64,000 bases of DNA from assembly GCF_003234965.1 (NCBI RefSeq), contig NZ_QKVK01000009.1, positions 62,001 to 126,000 on the forward strand, in the 5' to 3' direction. Source of the stretch: Aestuariivirga litoralis (lineage in GTDB: Bacteria; Pseudomonadota; Alphaproteobacteria; Rhizobiales; Aestuariivirgaceae). Positions within the stretch are counted from its first letter, which is position 1, and each line of letters begins with the position of its first letter. This document shows, in pieces, positions 1 to 8,665 of this stretch. A program made the position numbers and the translations under genes. The notes under the pieces are model-generated. The model was not told the origin of the DNA and searched no databases. It saw only the letters and a list, made by a program, of their open reading frames with translations.

Positions 1-739
1 GCTGCCGTGTCGACAACCCGATGCGCCGCGCCGTTTCGCTGCGCTTCAGCGGCTCGCCCGGGTGGCTTTCCATCAGTTCCAGCGCCGCGGTGAGGCGGTC
101 GTCATGCACGCCATAGCGCTCGGTCAGCGAGGCCCGCTGCGCCGACTGCGCCGGGCGGATGTCGGTGTGCATGAACCAGTCGGACACCTTGCGGGCAAGC
201 TCCGGCCCGTGCTGCTCGGCGATCAGCGCATGCATCATGTCGAGGGGTGCGGTCCCGCCCGCGCAGGTGAGGCGATTGCGGTCGACGATGTAGATCGAGC
301 GGGTGAGCATGATGTTGGGGAAGCCCTCGGCCACCGCCGGCGCATGTTCCCAGTGCACCGTCATGTGATAGCCGTCCATGATCCCGGCCCGTGCCAGGAT
401 CACCGGCCCGCCCGAGACGCCGCCGATGCGCAGGCCCCGTCCGGCGAGTGTCTTCAGCCATTGCAGCGTGGTGCGGTCGCGGAAGGCGGTGGGGTTGCCA
501 CCGGCGCAGACGAGCAGCAGGTCGAGCTTCACCGTGTCGCCAGCCTTCACGGGGCATGGCACGGTTGCCCCGCAGGAGGCCATCACGATGGCGGGCCCCG
601 GCGTGATGTGGATCCAGCGGTAAAGCTCCTTCCCGGCCAGCAGGTTGGCGGCGCGCAGGGGCTCCACCACCGAGGCATAGGACATCAGCGCGAAGCCGGG
701 CACGAGGAGCAGGCCCACCGTCTGGGGGGAGGAGGTCAT
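1..739 (-). CDS. GATase1-like AraC-family transcriptional regulator (partial, C-terminus cut by window edge)
   Basis: A cytoplasmic activator type with an N-terminal DJ-1/PfpI (GATase1-like) sensing domain and a C-terminal AraC helix-turn-helix. The start is the ATG at 739, giving MTSSPQTVGLLLVPGFALM. Typical segments are LLVCAGGNPTAF, a GGVSGGPVILARAG stretch and CAGGTAPLDMMHALI. The window ends inside the first helix-turn-helix (TARRIGLSTRQ), so roughly the last quarter is missing. It is divergent from the sarcosine oxidase operon with a 91-bp gap. The Pseudomonas regulators GbdR and SouR, which control glycine betaine and sarcosine catabolism, have this architecture, so control of sox is a reasonable inference. 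The ligand is not visible from sequence. Confidence 0.85.
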   Translation of the reverse strand, partial: MTSSPQTVGLLLVPGFALMSYASVVEPLRAANLLAGKELYRWIHITPGPAIVMASCGATVPCPVKAGDTVKLDLLLVCAGGNPTAFRDRTTLQWLKTLAGRGLRIGGVSGGPVILARAGIMDGYHMTVHWEHAPAVAEGFPNIMLTRSIYIVDRNRLTCAGGTAPLDMMHALIAEQHGPELARKVSDWFMHTDIRPAQSAQRASLTERYGVHDDRLTAALELMESHPGEPLKRSETARRIGLSTRQ

Positions 740-830
740 GGCGCGAAGCTATCAGGAAATGGCTCTCGTCTGCAAGACGTCCGGGGGCATTCGGGACTAG
801 AAGGAAGGCCTCAGTATTCAGGACCGGCGC

Positions 831-2081
831 ATGCGCTACAACGTCTTTTCGCTCATCAAGAACACCCTCTCCGGCCACAAGAACTGGGAGCCCGCCTGGC
901 GCCAGCCCGAGCCGCAGAAGGAATATGACATCGTGATCGTCGGCGGCGGCGGCCACGGACTGGCCACCGCCTATTACCTCGCCAAGGAACATGGCCTGAA
1001 GAACATCGCGGTGCTCGAGAAGGGCTGGCTTGGCTCCGGCAACATCGGCCGCAACACCACCATCATCCGTTCCAACTACATGCTGCCCGGCAACAACCCG
1101 TTCTATGAATGGTCGATGAAGCTGTGGGAGAACCTAGAGCAGGACTTCAACTTCAACGCCATGGTCTCGCAGCGCGGTGTGCTCAACCTCTGCCACACCG
1201 ACGCGCAGCGCGATGCCTTCGCGCGCCGCGGCAATGCGATGCGCATCGACGGTGTGGATGCCGAGCTTCTCGACCGCGAAGCGGTGCGCGAGATGTATCC
1301 CTTCTTCGACTATGACAATGCCCGCTTCCCCATCAAGGGCGGCCTCCTCCAGAAGCGCGGCGGCACGGTGCGCCATGATGCGGTGGCCTGGGGCTTCGCC
1401 CGCGGCGCCGACCAGCGCGGCGTGGACATCATCCAGCACTGCGAGGTGAAGGGCATCAAGGTCGAGAACGGCAAGGTCGTCGGCGTCGACACCAGCAAGG
1501 GCTTCATCAAGTGCAAGAAGCTGGGGCTGGCCACGGCGGGCAACTCGTCGGAAACGGCCAAGATGGTCGGCATGCGCCTTCCCATGGAAAGCCACGTGCT
1601 GCAGGCCTTCGTGTCGGAGGGCCTCAAGCCCTATATCGACGGCGTCGTCACCTTCGGTGCGGGCCACTTCTACGTCTCGCAGTCGGACAAGGGCGGCCTC
1701 GTCTTTGGTGGCGACATCGATGGCTACAACTCCTATGCCCGCCGCGGCAACCTGCCCATGGTGGAGCATGTGATCGAGGCCGGTGTCGCCATGATCCCCT
1801 CGCTCGCCCGCGTGCGTGTGTTGCGCTCCTGGGGCGGCATCATGGACATGTCGATGGATGGCTCGCCCATCATCGACAAGACCCATATCCAGGGCCTCTA
1901 CCTCAATTCCGGCTGGTGCTATGGCGGCTTCAAGGCGACTCCCGCCTCGGGCTGGTGCTTCGCCTACACCATCGCCAAGGACGAACCCCACAAGCTCAAC
2001 GCCGCCTATCGTCTCGACCGGTTCAAGACCGGCCACATGATCGACGAAAAGGGCCAGGGCGCCACACCGAACCTGCACTGA
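831..2081 (+). CDS. soxB: Sarcosine oxidase subunit beta
   Basis: Flavin-carrying subunit of heterotetrameric sarcosine oxidase, which oxidatively demethylates sarcosine to glycine in the cytoplasm and passes the one-carbon unit to tetrahydrofolate in the alpha subunit. The 416-residue length matches the family. A dinucleotide-binding motif (DIVIVGGGGHGLATAYYL) lies at residues 33-50. The sequence GGTVRHDAVAWGFARG carries His182, in the position of the histidine that covalently binds FMN in characterised enzymes. It is first in a soxB-D-A-G operon, 12 bp before soxD. The product is unambiguous from its order and motifs. Confidence 0.96.
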   Translation: MRYNVFSLIKNTLSGHKNWEPAWRQPEPQKEYDIVIVGGGGHGLATAYYLAKEHGLKNIAVLEKGWLGSGNIGRNTTIIRSNYMLPGNNPFYEWSMKLWENLEQDFNFNAMVSQRGVLNLCHTDAQRDAFARRGNAMRIDGVDAELLDREAVREMYPFFDYDNARFPIKGGLLQKRGGTVRHDAVAWGFARGADQRGVDIIQHCEVKGIKVENGKVVGVDTSKGFIKCKKLGLATAGNSSETAKMVGMRLPMESHVLQAFVSEGLKPYIDGVVTFGAGHFYVSQSDKGGLVFGGDIDGYNSYARRGNLPMVEHVIEAGVAMIPSLARVRVLRSWGGIMDMSMDGSPIIDKTHIQGLYLNSGWCYGGFKATPASGWCFAYTIAKDEPHKLNAAYRLDRFKTGHMIDEKGQGATPNLH

Positions 2082-2093
2082 CGGATCACCCAC

Positions 2094-2378
2094 ATGCTCA
2101 TCCCATGCCCCCATTGCGGAACGCGTCCCGTGGAAGAATTCACCTTCCTCGGTGATGCCGCCCCCACCCGCCCCACCACCAATGATCCTTCCTCGATGGA
2201 AGCCTGGTACGAATACGTCTACCTGCGCAACAACCCGCGTGGGCGGATCGACGAATATGCGCACCATTCCGGCGGCTGCCGCAGCTGGCTCGTGGTCCAG
2301 CGCAACACCGAAACCCATGAAGTCTACGGCGCCGTGACGGCGCGCGACTTCGCGAGCCGCAAGGAAGCGAAGGCATGA
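2094..2378 (+). CDS. soxD: Sarcosine oxidase subunit delta
   Basis: Small zinc-binding subunit (94 residues) of heterotetrameric sarcosine oxidase; it has a structural role in the complex. The N-terminal CPHCG (Cys5, Cys8) and the HHSGGC segment (His58, Cys62) are in the spacing of the known zinc site. The central AWYEYVYLRNNPRG and the terminal ARDF segments are family hallmarks. Its last four bases overlap the soxA start (ATGA), which suggests translational coupling. Length and order match complete sox operons. Confidence 0.95.
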   Translation: MLIPCPHCGTRPVEEFTFLGDAAPTRPTTNDPSSMEAWYEYVYLRNNPRGRIDEYAHHSGGCRSWLVVQRNTETHEVYGAVTARDFASRKEAKA

Positions 2379-5293
2379 CCTCCTATCGTCTCGACAAGGG
2401 CGGCCTGATCGACCGCGAGTCCGCACTCCGCTTCACCTTCGACGGTGCGCTGCACATCGGCCGCACCGGCGACACGCTGGCCTCGGCGCTGATGGCCAAT
2501 GGCGTCACGCTGATGGGCCGCTCCTTCAAGTATCACCGTCCGCGCGGTGTCATCACCGCGGGTGCGGCGGAGCCCAATGCGCTCGTCGAACTGCGCGAGG
2601 GCGGCCGCAAGGAAGCCAACACGCGCGCCACCATGATCGAGCTCTATGACGGCCTCGTCGCCAAGAGCCAGAACAACTGGCCGTCCTTGAACTTCGACGT
2701 CGGCGCCATCAATTCGCTGGCGTCGTCCATGTTCGTCGCGGGCTTCTACTACAAGACCTTCATGTGGCCGAAGAGCTTCTGGGAGAAGATCTACGAGCCC
2801 ATCATCCGCCGCGCGGCGGGCCTCGGCACCGCCTCGAAGCTCCCGGATCCCGACAAGTACGAGAAGTCCTATGCGCATTGCGATGTGCTGGTGATCGGCT
2901 CGGGCCCCACGGGTCTCATGGCCGCACTCGCCGCTGCGCGTCAGGGCAAGCGCGTGATCCTCGCCGATGAAGGCGCACGCCTCGGCGGCTCGCTGCTGAA
3001 CGAGCAGGAAGAGATCGGCGGCATGTCGGGCCTCGAGTGGTCTCAAGGCGTCATCGCCGAACTCAGCTCCATGCCCAACGTCACGCTGATGCCGCGCACC
3101 ACCATCATGGGCTGGTTCGACGGCAACATCTTCGGCGCGGTGGAGCGTGTCAGCGATCACCTGCGCGTGCCGGACCCTTACGAGCCGCGCCAGCGCTACT
3201 GGAAGATCCACGCCAAGCGCGCCGTGCTGGCGGCAGGTGCTGAAGAGCGCCCCGTGGCCTTCGGCGGCAACGACATGCCGGGCGTCATGCAGGCCTCCGC
3301 CATGCGCACCTACGCCAACCGCTACGCGGTGGCGGCGGGCCGATCCGTCGTCGTCTTCGGCGGCAATGATTCGATCTACCGCACGGCACGGGACCTCAAG
3401 TCCCATGGCATCCATGTCGAGGCCATCGTCGACAGCCGCAAGGACGCGAAGGCCGATGTCGCGGGCATCCCCGTCATCCGCGGCGCACTGGTTGCGGACG
3501 CCGTGGGCGGCAAGGCGGTGAAGGGCGTGCACCTCACCGACGGCACGCACATCAACTGCGAGGCCGTCGCCATGTCCGGCGGCTTCAGCCCCATCGTCAA
3601 CCTCGCCTGCCATCGCGGCAAGAAGCCGGTGTGGGATGCGAATCTGCTGGCCTTCCTGCCGCCCGACAATGGCGAGGCCTTCACCGTTGCGGGCTCGGCC
3701 GCAGGCAGGATGCTGCTCTCCGAATGCCTCGCCGATGGCGCGGCCATGGGTGCGGCTGGCGGCAAGTCGATCGACGTTCCAAAGTGCCGCGACGAGGCCT
3801 TCTCGATTTCGCCGCTCTGGTGGGTGAAGGACAGCCACGGCAAGGCCTTCATCGACTACCAGAACGATGCTACCGCCAAGGACCTGCCGCTCGCCGCGCG
3901 CGAGGGCTACTCCGACGTGGAACTGGCCAAGCGCTACACGACGACCGGCATGGCCACCGACCAGGGCAAGCTCGGCAACATCAACGCCATCGCCATCCTG
4001 GCGGAGGCGACGGGCCGCACCATGGACGAGGTGGGCACCACCACCTTCCGTCCCTTCTACACGCCGGTCTCCTTCGGCGCCTTCGCGGGTCCCTTCACCG
4101 GCCACCATTTCCAGCCCGTCCGCAAGACGCCGCTGCATGACTGGGCGGAAGAGCAGGGTGCCGTCTTCGTCGAAACCGGCCTGTGGATGCGCTCCTCCTG
4201 GTTCCCGCGCGAAGGCGAGGACTGGCTGGCCTCTGCTTCGCGCGAGGTGCTGAACACGCGCGGCTCCGTCGGCATCTGCGATGTCTCGACGCTGGGCAAG
4301 ATCGACGTGCAGGGCAAGGATGCCGGCGCCTTCCTCGACAAGCTCTACTGCAACACCTTCTCGACGCTCGCCGTCGGCAAGGCGCGCTATGGCCTCATGC
4401 TGCGCGAGGACGGCATCGTCTATGACGACGGCACCACCTCGCGCCTCGCCGAGGACCACTATGTGATGACCACCACCACGGCCAATGCGGCCAAGGTGAT
4501 GGCGCAGATGGAATTCGCCCACCAGGCGCTGTTCCCCGATCTCGACGTCACCTATGTCTCGGTCACCGAGCAATGGGCGCAGATGGCGGTGGCGGGGCCG
4601 AAGTCCCGCGCCACGCTGCAGAAGCTGATGGACGAGCTTGTGATGACCGACGAGACCGTGCCTTACATGGCGGCCCTCGAAGTCACCATCATGCATGGCA
4701 TCCCGGCGCGCCTGTTCCGCCTCTCCTTCTCGGGCGAACATGCCTATGAGCTGGCGGTGCCTGCCGATTATGGCTCCATGGTCGCGCGTGCGGTGATGCA
4801 GGCGGGCGAGGAATTCGGCATCTGCCCCTATGGCGTCGAGGCGCTTTCCATCATGCGCATCGAGAAGGGCCATGTGGCCGGTGGCGAACTGAACGGCACC
4901 ACCACGGCGGGGGATCTCGGCATGGGCAAGATGGTGTCCACCAAGAAGGACTTCATCGGCCGCATGATGGCGCAGCGTCCGGGCCTCGTGGACCCGAACC
5001 GCCAGCAGGTCGTCGGCATCCGCCCGGTCGACCCGTCGCACAGGATCCGCGCGGGCGCGCATCTCCTCAAGAAGGACGACAAGCCGGCCATGGCCAATGA
5101 CCAGGGCTATGTGACGGGCGTTGCCTGGTCGCCCATGCTCAACATGTGGGTGGGCCTGGCACTCTTCGCCAATGGCCGCGCGCGCCATGGCGAAGTCGTG
5201 CAGGTCTGGGACGGCCTGCGTGGCCACCTGGTGCTGGGCGAGATCTGCGATCCCATGCATTTCGACAAGGAGAACAAGAGACTCCATGCCTGA
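2375..5293 (+). CDS. soxA: Sarcosine oxidase subunit alpha
   Basis: Large subunit (972 residues) that binds NAD+ and tetrahydrofolate and forms 5,10-methylene-THF from the methyl group of sarcosine. The N-terminal part has a 2Fe-2S-ferredoxin-like fold region (MGRSFKYHRPRGV at about 47-59). A Rossmann motif VLVIGSGPTGLMAALAAARQ lies at 171-190. From about residue 590 the sequence is of the GcvT aminomethyltransferase type, including FSGEHAYEL and a conserved YGVEALSIMRIEKGH segment. The start overlaps soxD by 4 bp and the end overlaps soxG by 8 bp, so the operon is compact. No frameshift or missing domain is seen. Confidence 0.96.
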   Translation: MTSYRLDKGGLIDRESALRFTFDGALHIGRTGDTLASALMANGVTLMGRSFKYHRPRGVITAGAAEPNALVELREGGRKEANTRATMIELYDGLVAKSQNNWPSLNFDVGAINSLASSMFVAGFYYKTFMWPKSFWEKIYEPIIRRAAGLGTASKLPDPDKYEKSYAHCDVLVIGSGPTGLMAALAAARQGKRVILADEGARLGGSLLNEQEEIGGMSGLEWSQGVIAELSSMPNVTLMPRTTIMGWFDGNIFGAVERVSDHLRVPDPYEPRQRYWKIHAKRAVLAAGAEERPVAFGGNDMPGVMQASAMRTYANRYAVAAGRSVVVFGGNDSIYRTARDLKSHGIHVEAIVDSRKDAKADVAGIPVIRGALVADAVGGKAVKGVHLTDGTHINCEAVAMSGGFSPIVNLACHRGKKPVWDANLLAFLPPDNGEAFTVAGSAAGRMLLSECLADGAAMGAAGGKSIDVPKCRDEAFSISPLWWVKDSHGKAFIDYQNDATAKDLPLAAREGYSDVELAKRYTTTGMATDQGKLGNINAIAILAEATGRTMDEVGTTTFRPFYTPVSFGAFAGPFTGHHFQPVRKTPLHDWAEEQGAVFVETGLWMRSSWFPREGEDWLASASREVLNTRGSVGICDVSTLGKIDVQGKDAGAFLDKLYCNTFSTLAVGKARYGLMLREDGIVYDDGTTSRLAEDHYVMTTTTANAAKVMAQMEFAHQALFPDLDVTYVSVTEQWAQMAVAGPKSRATLQKLMDELVMTDETVPYMAALEVTIMHGIPARLFRLSFSGEHAYELAVPADYGSMVARAVMQAGEEFGICPYGVEALSIMRIEKGHVAGGELNGTTTAGDLGMGKMVSTKKDFIGRMMAQRPGLVDPNRQQVVGIRPVDPSHRIRAGAHLLKKDDKPAMANDQGYVTGVAWSPMLNMWVGLALFANGRARHGEVVQVWDGLRGHLVLGEICDPMHFDKENKRLHA

Positions 5294-5855
5294 GGCAGCA
5301 CACATGACCGAACGCACATTCAACCGCGTCTCGCCCCTGCAGGACGTTGCCGTGCAGGGCCGCTTCGGCGCCGACAGGGGCGCCGTCGGCGTCACCTTCT
5401 CGGTGCGCCACCCGATGTCGATCATCACGGTGATCGCACGCGCGGGGCAGGGGGAAGCAACCGCCGCAACGCTCAAGGGCTACGAGGCCCTGTGGGCCGG
5501 CCCCGACCAGTATTTCGTGCTGGCCGAGAACCGTGGCGAGGGCGCGCTCTACCGCGAGCTCAAGGCGAAGCTTTCAGGGCTTGCCTCGGTGAGCGACCAG
5601 AGCCACGGCCGCGTCATCATCCGCCTCGTGGGCCCCAGGGCCCGCGCCGTGCTGGCCAAGGGCACGCCGGTCGATCTCCATGCCGATGTGTTCCCCGTCG
5701 GCAAGTCTGCGCTCACCCAGATGGCCCATGTCGGCGTGCACCTGACGCGCGCCGGGGCTGACACCTACGACCTCTCCGTCTTCCGCGGCTTCTCGGAAAG
5801 CTTCTGGGAGTGGATCACGGAGCAGGCGGAGGAGTTCGGTTACCAGGTGATCTGA
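5286..5855 (+). CDS. soxG: Sarcosine oxidase subunit gamma
   Basis: Gamma subunit of the heterotetrameric sarcosine oxidase, distantly related to GcvT. The chosen ATG at 5286 gives 189 residues (MPEAAHMTERTFNRVSPLQD) and overlaps the soxA end by 8 bp. An ATG at 5304 (MTERTF) is an equally possible start and gives 183 residues. The C-terminal FRGFSESFWEWITEQAEEFG is typical of SoxG. It is the last gene of soxBDAG. Downstream, a 21-bp hairpin separates it from the convergent lipase gene and may end transcription. No folate or serine hydroxymethyltransferase gene follows, unlike many sox operons. Confidence 0.93.
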   Translation: MPEAAHMTERTFNRVSPLQDVAVQGRFGADRGAVGVTFSVRHPMSIITVIARAGQGEATAATLKGYEALWAGPDQYFVLAENRGEGALYRELKAKLSGLASVSDQSHGRVIIRLVGPRARAVLAKGTPVDLHADVFPVGKSALTQMAHVGVHLTRAGADTYDLSVFRGFSESFWEWITEQAEEFGYQVI

Positions 5856-5878
5856 GGATCACATTCGTTGAAGCGACT

Positions 5879-5899
5879 TGGCCGGGCTCGACCCGGCCA
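5879..5899. repeat. Family A palindrome, single-hairpin copy
   Basis: An 8-bp perfect stem (TGGCCGGG/CCCGGCCA) with loop CTCGA sits between convergent soxG and the lipase gene. The stem and loop match the arms of the double-hairpin elements at 12098, 18312, 37003, 37881 and 51183, so it is probably a half-size member of the same family. There is no T-tract on either side. Confidence 0.7.
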
Positions 5900-5908
5900 T
5901 CCTCGCGC

Positions 5909-7204
5909 CTAGTTGGCTGGGCAGCCGTTGTCGAGCGGCTTGCCCGCTAAGCGGTCGTCCACCCAGGGGATGTAAAGCGGCTCCGCCGTCGGCGGCGTGG
6001 TGAAGTGGTTCTGCGCACCTTCGAGCTGCACGCGGGTGACGTTGCCACCCATGCCGCACATTTGCTTCTGGTAGATTTCACCCATCACCGGCGGAACGAC
6101 CGTGTCGGCCGTGCCGAAATAGATCAGCACCGGGGCGATCGGGGCCACCTTCTGCACGCTGCTGTCGATCAGCGCCTTCGTCCATGCGGAGGTATTCTCC
6201 GGCTGCGGCTTCACCAGTGACTTGTAGCTGGCGCCGAAGGTGAAGTTGATCGTGTCCGATCCGGGGTGCATGCACTTCTTGGAATAGATCTCGTCGAGCG
6301 CCTTCGCGCCGTCCTCGGTGAACAGGTCGGTGAGCTTGAGCTCGGGATAGGCCGACACCATGCCCCAAGTGTACATGGAGAAGTGGGCGAAGTTGAAGAC
6401 GTTGTCCGAGAAGGTGCTGGCGAAGCCCTGCATGAACTTCAGCGCACCCTCATCCGTCGTCGCGTCCGGCGTGATCATCGAGGCGAGGTCGTCCGGCGCC
6501 AGCGCGACGAAGCCCACGAAGGAGACGCCGTCATAGGCGGTGCCGGTTTCGCTGATGTAGTCCTTCAGGCTCGCGGCGGCGATGGTCGTGCCGCCGCCCT
6601 GTGACCAGCCATAGATCAGCGCCTTCTTGCCGTCGCCGGCGAGGCCCATGCTGCCGAGCGCACGCACCGAGTTGATCGCGTCATGGGCATTGGAATTGGC
6701 AACGCCATACTGGTGATCGCCGCCACCGCCGAGGCCCTGGTAATCGGTGGCGACAACGGCATAGCCCTTCTCGATGAAGTGGGTGACGGCGGGGATGCCG
6801 AAGTCGGTCCACGAGGTTCCGCCGACGAGGAAGTATTCGTTCAGTTCCTGCACCGGGTCGAGCACCTGCGAGGGGCCGCAATACTGCGCCGTGCCGGTGG
6901 TGCCATGCGCCCAGGCCACGATGGGGCGGCCACCGGCGGGCGGGGCGCCCTTCGGTACCACCACGAGGCCGGTCGACAGGGTCTTCTTGCCGCGGACGTC
7001 GGAGGACACATAGGCGATGCGCCAGGCCTCGGCCCCGGGAACCTCCGTCGCCACCGGTTCCTTGGCGACCACGGTGCCGAGCGGCTGGTCAGGCGAGATG
7101 GCGGCGAGGTTCTGGTAGAACGGCGCCAGCGCGATCTTCGCGGCATGACCGGGAGAAACACTGGCAAGCACTGCGAGGGAAGCTGCAAGGAGAAGTTTGC
7201 GCAT
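5909..7204 (-). CDS. Secreted alpha/beta-hydrolase, secretory lipase (LIP) family
   Basis: Predicted exported esterase/lipase of 431 residues. A Sec signal peptide (MRKLLLAASLAVLASVSPGHA) covers residues 1-21. The oxyanion-loop segment AWAHGTTG is at 98-105. The nucleophile elbow YGWSQGGG puts Ser201 at the centre, and a triad is completed by Asp367 (FGTADTVVPP) and His400 (AQNHFTTPP). This layout fits the family of fungal/actinobacterial secretory lipases (PF03583-like). The natural substrate cannot be read from sequence; triacylglycerol or another ester is likely. It is a single gene, convergent with soxG and 147 bp from the next gene upstream. Confidence 0.85.
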   Translation of the reverse strand: MRKLLLAASLAVLASVSPGHAAKIALAPFYQNLAAISPDQPLGTVVAKEPVATEVPGAEAWRIAYVSSDVRGKKTLSTGLVVVPKGAPPAGGRPIVAWAHGTTGTAQYCGPSQVLDPVQELNEYFLVGGTSWTDFGIPAVTHFIEKGYAVVATDYQGLGGGGDHQYGVANSNAHDAINSVRALGSMGLAGDGKKALIYGWSQGGGTTIAAASLKDYISETGTAYDGVSFVGFVALAPDDLASMITPDATTDEGALKFMQGFASTFSDNVFNFAHFSMYTWGMVSAYPELKLTDLFTEDGAKALDEIYSKKCMHPGSDTINFTFGASYKSLVKPQPENTSAWTKALIDSSVQKVAPIAPVLIYFGTADTVVPPVMGEIYQKQMCGMGGNVTRVQLEGAQNHFTTPPTAEPLYIPWVDDRLAGKPLDNGCPAN

Positions 7205-7351
7205 GAGGGACCGCCATGGTTGTAGTTTCGGGGCATGGGCCTACTCCAACGCCTCCTCAGCCACAACTTGGCACAAACACCTAGAGGCCACGTCACGCAC
7301 CCTCTTCGCCGGGGTGACGGAGCGAGGAGAGCTGACGGCAACGAGGACGAA

Positions 7352-8524
7352 TCAGACCCGTTCGGCCAGCTTCACGATGCGCTTCGAGGCCTCGGTGATC
7401 TCGTCGACCCCCACTGTCAGCGCGATGCGCAGGTGGCCGGCGCCGCCGGCGCCGAAGCTTTCGCCCGGCATGGTGACGACGTTCTCCTCCTTCAGCAGGC
7501 GCCAGGCGAAGTCCTCGCCCGAAAGCCCGGTCTTGCGCACGTCGACCATCACGAACATGCCGCCTTCCGGCATGCGGGCCGAGACCTTCTTCGATCCTTC
7601 CAGTGCCTTCACCAGGGCGCGGGCGCGCTTCTCGTAATTGGCCTTCATCGCATCGAGCTCGGGGAAGTGGGTGTCGAGCGCGAAGGCCATCGCGTCTTCG
7701 AGGAAGGGCTGCGAGCCGAACAGCATGGTCTCCGTCACCGGAATGCAGCGGTCGCAGAATGCGGATGAGGCCGCGATCCAGCCGCAGCGGAACCCCGGCA
7801 TGGCATGGCTCTTCGAGATCGAGGAGACGACGATCGTGCGCTTCTCCAGCTCCGGCACGTCGAAGGGCGAAGCGAAGACGTGGTTGCCATAGGTGAGTGT
7901 CGCATAGACCTCGTCGGAGATGATCCACAGGTCATGCTTTTCGCAGACCTTGCCGATCTTCTCGATCTCGGCCCGGGTGAACACCGCCCCCGTCGGGTTC
8001 GACGGCGTGTTCATGAGGAGCACGCGCGAACGCGGCGTGATGTGCTTCTCGAGATCGGCGGCCTTGAGGTGGAAGCCATGGTCGGGGTCGACCTTGATCG
8101 GCTTGGGAATGCCCCCGGCGGCGGCGATCACCCCCTCATAGGTGGCGTAATAGGGGTCGGCCATCAGCACCTCGTCGCCCAGGTCGACGACCGTCATCAT
8201 GGCGGCATAGAGTGCGGTCTGGGTGCCGGGCAGGTAGATGAACTGGTCCTCGTGGATGGCCCGGCCGGTCTGCCTGGTATAGAGGCGGGAGAGCGAACGG
8301 CGCACGTTCGCCTCGCCCCGGCCTTCGGCATAGCGGATGCGGCCGGCATGCATCTGGCGGTTGGCCTCGTCCAGGATGGCGGCGGGGGGCGGGGCATCGG
8401 GTTCGCCGATCGACAGGAAGATCACGTCCTCGCCCTGGTTGGCGCGGCGCTTGCCCTCGATGTGGACGGCCCATTTCTCCGAGCCGAGGCCATCGAGCCG
8501 CTCTGTCACTTTCGCAAATTTCAT
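7352..8524 (-). CDS. PLP-dependent class I/II aminotransferase, possibly arginine:pyruvate type
   Basis: Cytoplasmic fold-type I aminotransferase of 390 residues. NTPSNPTGAVF is at 172-182, DEVYATL is at 204-210, and the PLP lysine is Lys238 in SSISKSHAMPGFRCGW. The overall layout recalls aspartate-type transaminases and the arginine:pyruvate transaminase AruH. An AruI-like decarboxylase is encoded at 19162-20739, so an arginine transaminase route is an inference, but the two genes are not adjacent and substrate specificity is uncertain. The start is the ATG at 8524. It is divergent from opgG with a 141-bp gap. Confidence 0.85.
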   Translation of the reverse strand: MKFAKVTERLDGLGSEKWAVHIEGKRRANQGEDVIFLSIGEPDAPPPAAILDEANRQMHAGRIRYAEGRGEANVRRSLSRLYTRQTGRAIHEDQFIYLPGTQTALYAAMMTVVDLGDEVLMADPYYATYEGVIAAAGGIPKPIKVDPDHGFHLKAADLEKHITPRSRVLLMNTPSNPTGAVFTRAEIEKIGKVCEKHDLWIISDEVYATLTYGNHVFASPFDVPELEKRTIVVSSISKSHAMPGFRCGWIAASSAFCDRCIPVTETMLFGSQPFLEDAMAFALDTHFPELDAMKANYEKRARALVKALEGSKKVSARMPEGGMFVMVDVRKTGLSGEDFAWRLLKEENVVTMPGESFGAGGAGHLRIALTVGVDEITEASKRIVKLAERV

Positions 8525-8604
8525 CTTGGCAACCCTTGTTTCGCCGCGCTTTTAGTGCATGCCACCGGCGCGGTCGAGTGGCCCCCGGTTGTTGCCTGAG
8601 GGTC

Positions 8605-8632
8605 TTTACATTTCTGGAGGTTACGCTACTTT
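8605..8632 (+). promoter_or_regulatory. Possible sigma70-type promoter for opgGH
   Basis: TTTACA (8605-8610), 16 bp, then TACTTT (8627-8632), which would start transcription about 27 bp before the opgG ATG. Both boxes are imperfect and the spacing is one base short, so this is tentative. Confidence 0.3.
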
Positions 8633-8665
8633 GTGCACTGCACTCTCTTCCCGGATTTTCCGAGC

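Noticed and set aside
740-830. Glycine riboswitch before soxB
   Set aside because: The gap is only 91 bp and I could not recognise the conserved glycine-aptamer core, so there is no support for it.
102-992. Long minus-strand frame of 296 residues
   Set aside because: It overlaps both the regulator and the start of soxB and shows no family similarity. The regulator is in another frame, starting at 739.
2324-5476. Antisense frame of 1050 residues opposite soxA
   Set aside because: High GC makes long antisense open frames common. Its composition is His/Arg/Asp/Gly-rich without domains, and soxA is a full-length, clearly recognised gene.
7300-7322. Fragment resembling a family B arm (TTCGCCGGGGTGACGG)
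   Set aside because: Only one arm is present, with no inverted partner nearby. It may be a chance match in GC-rich DNA.
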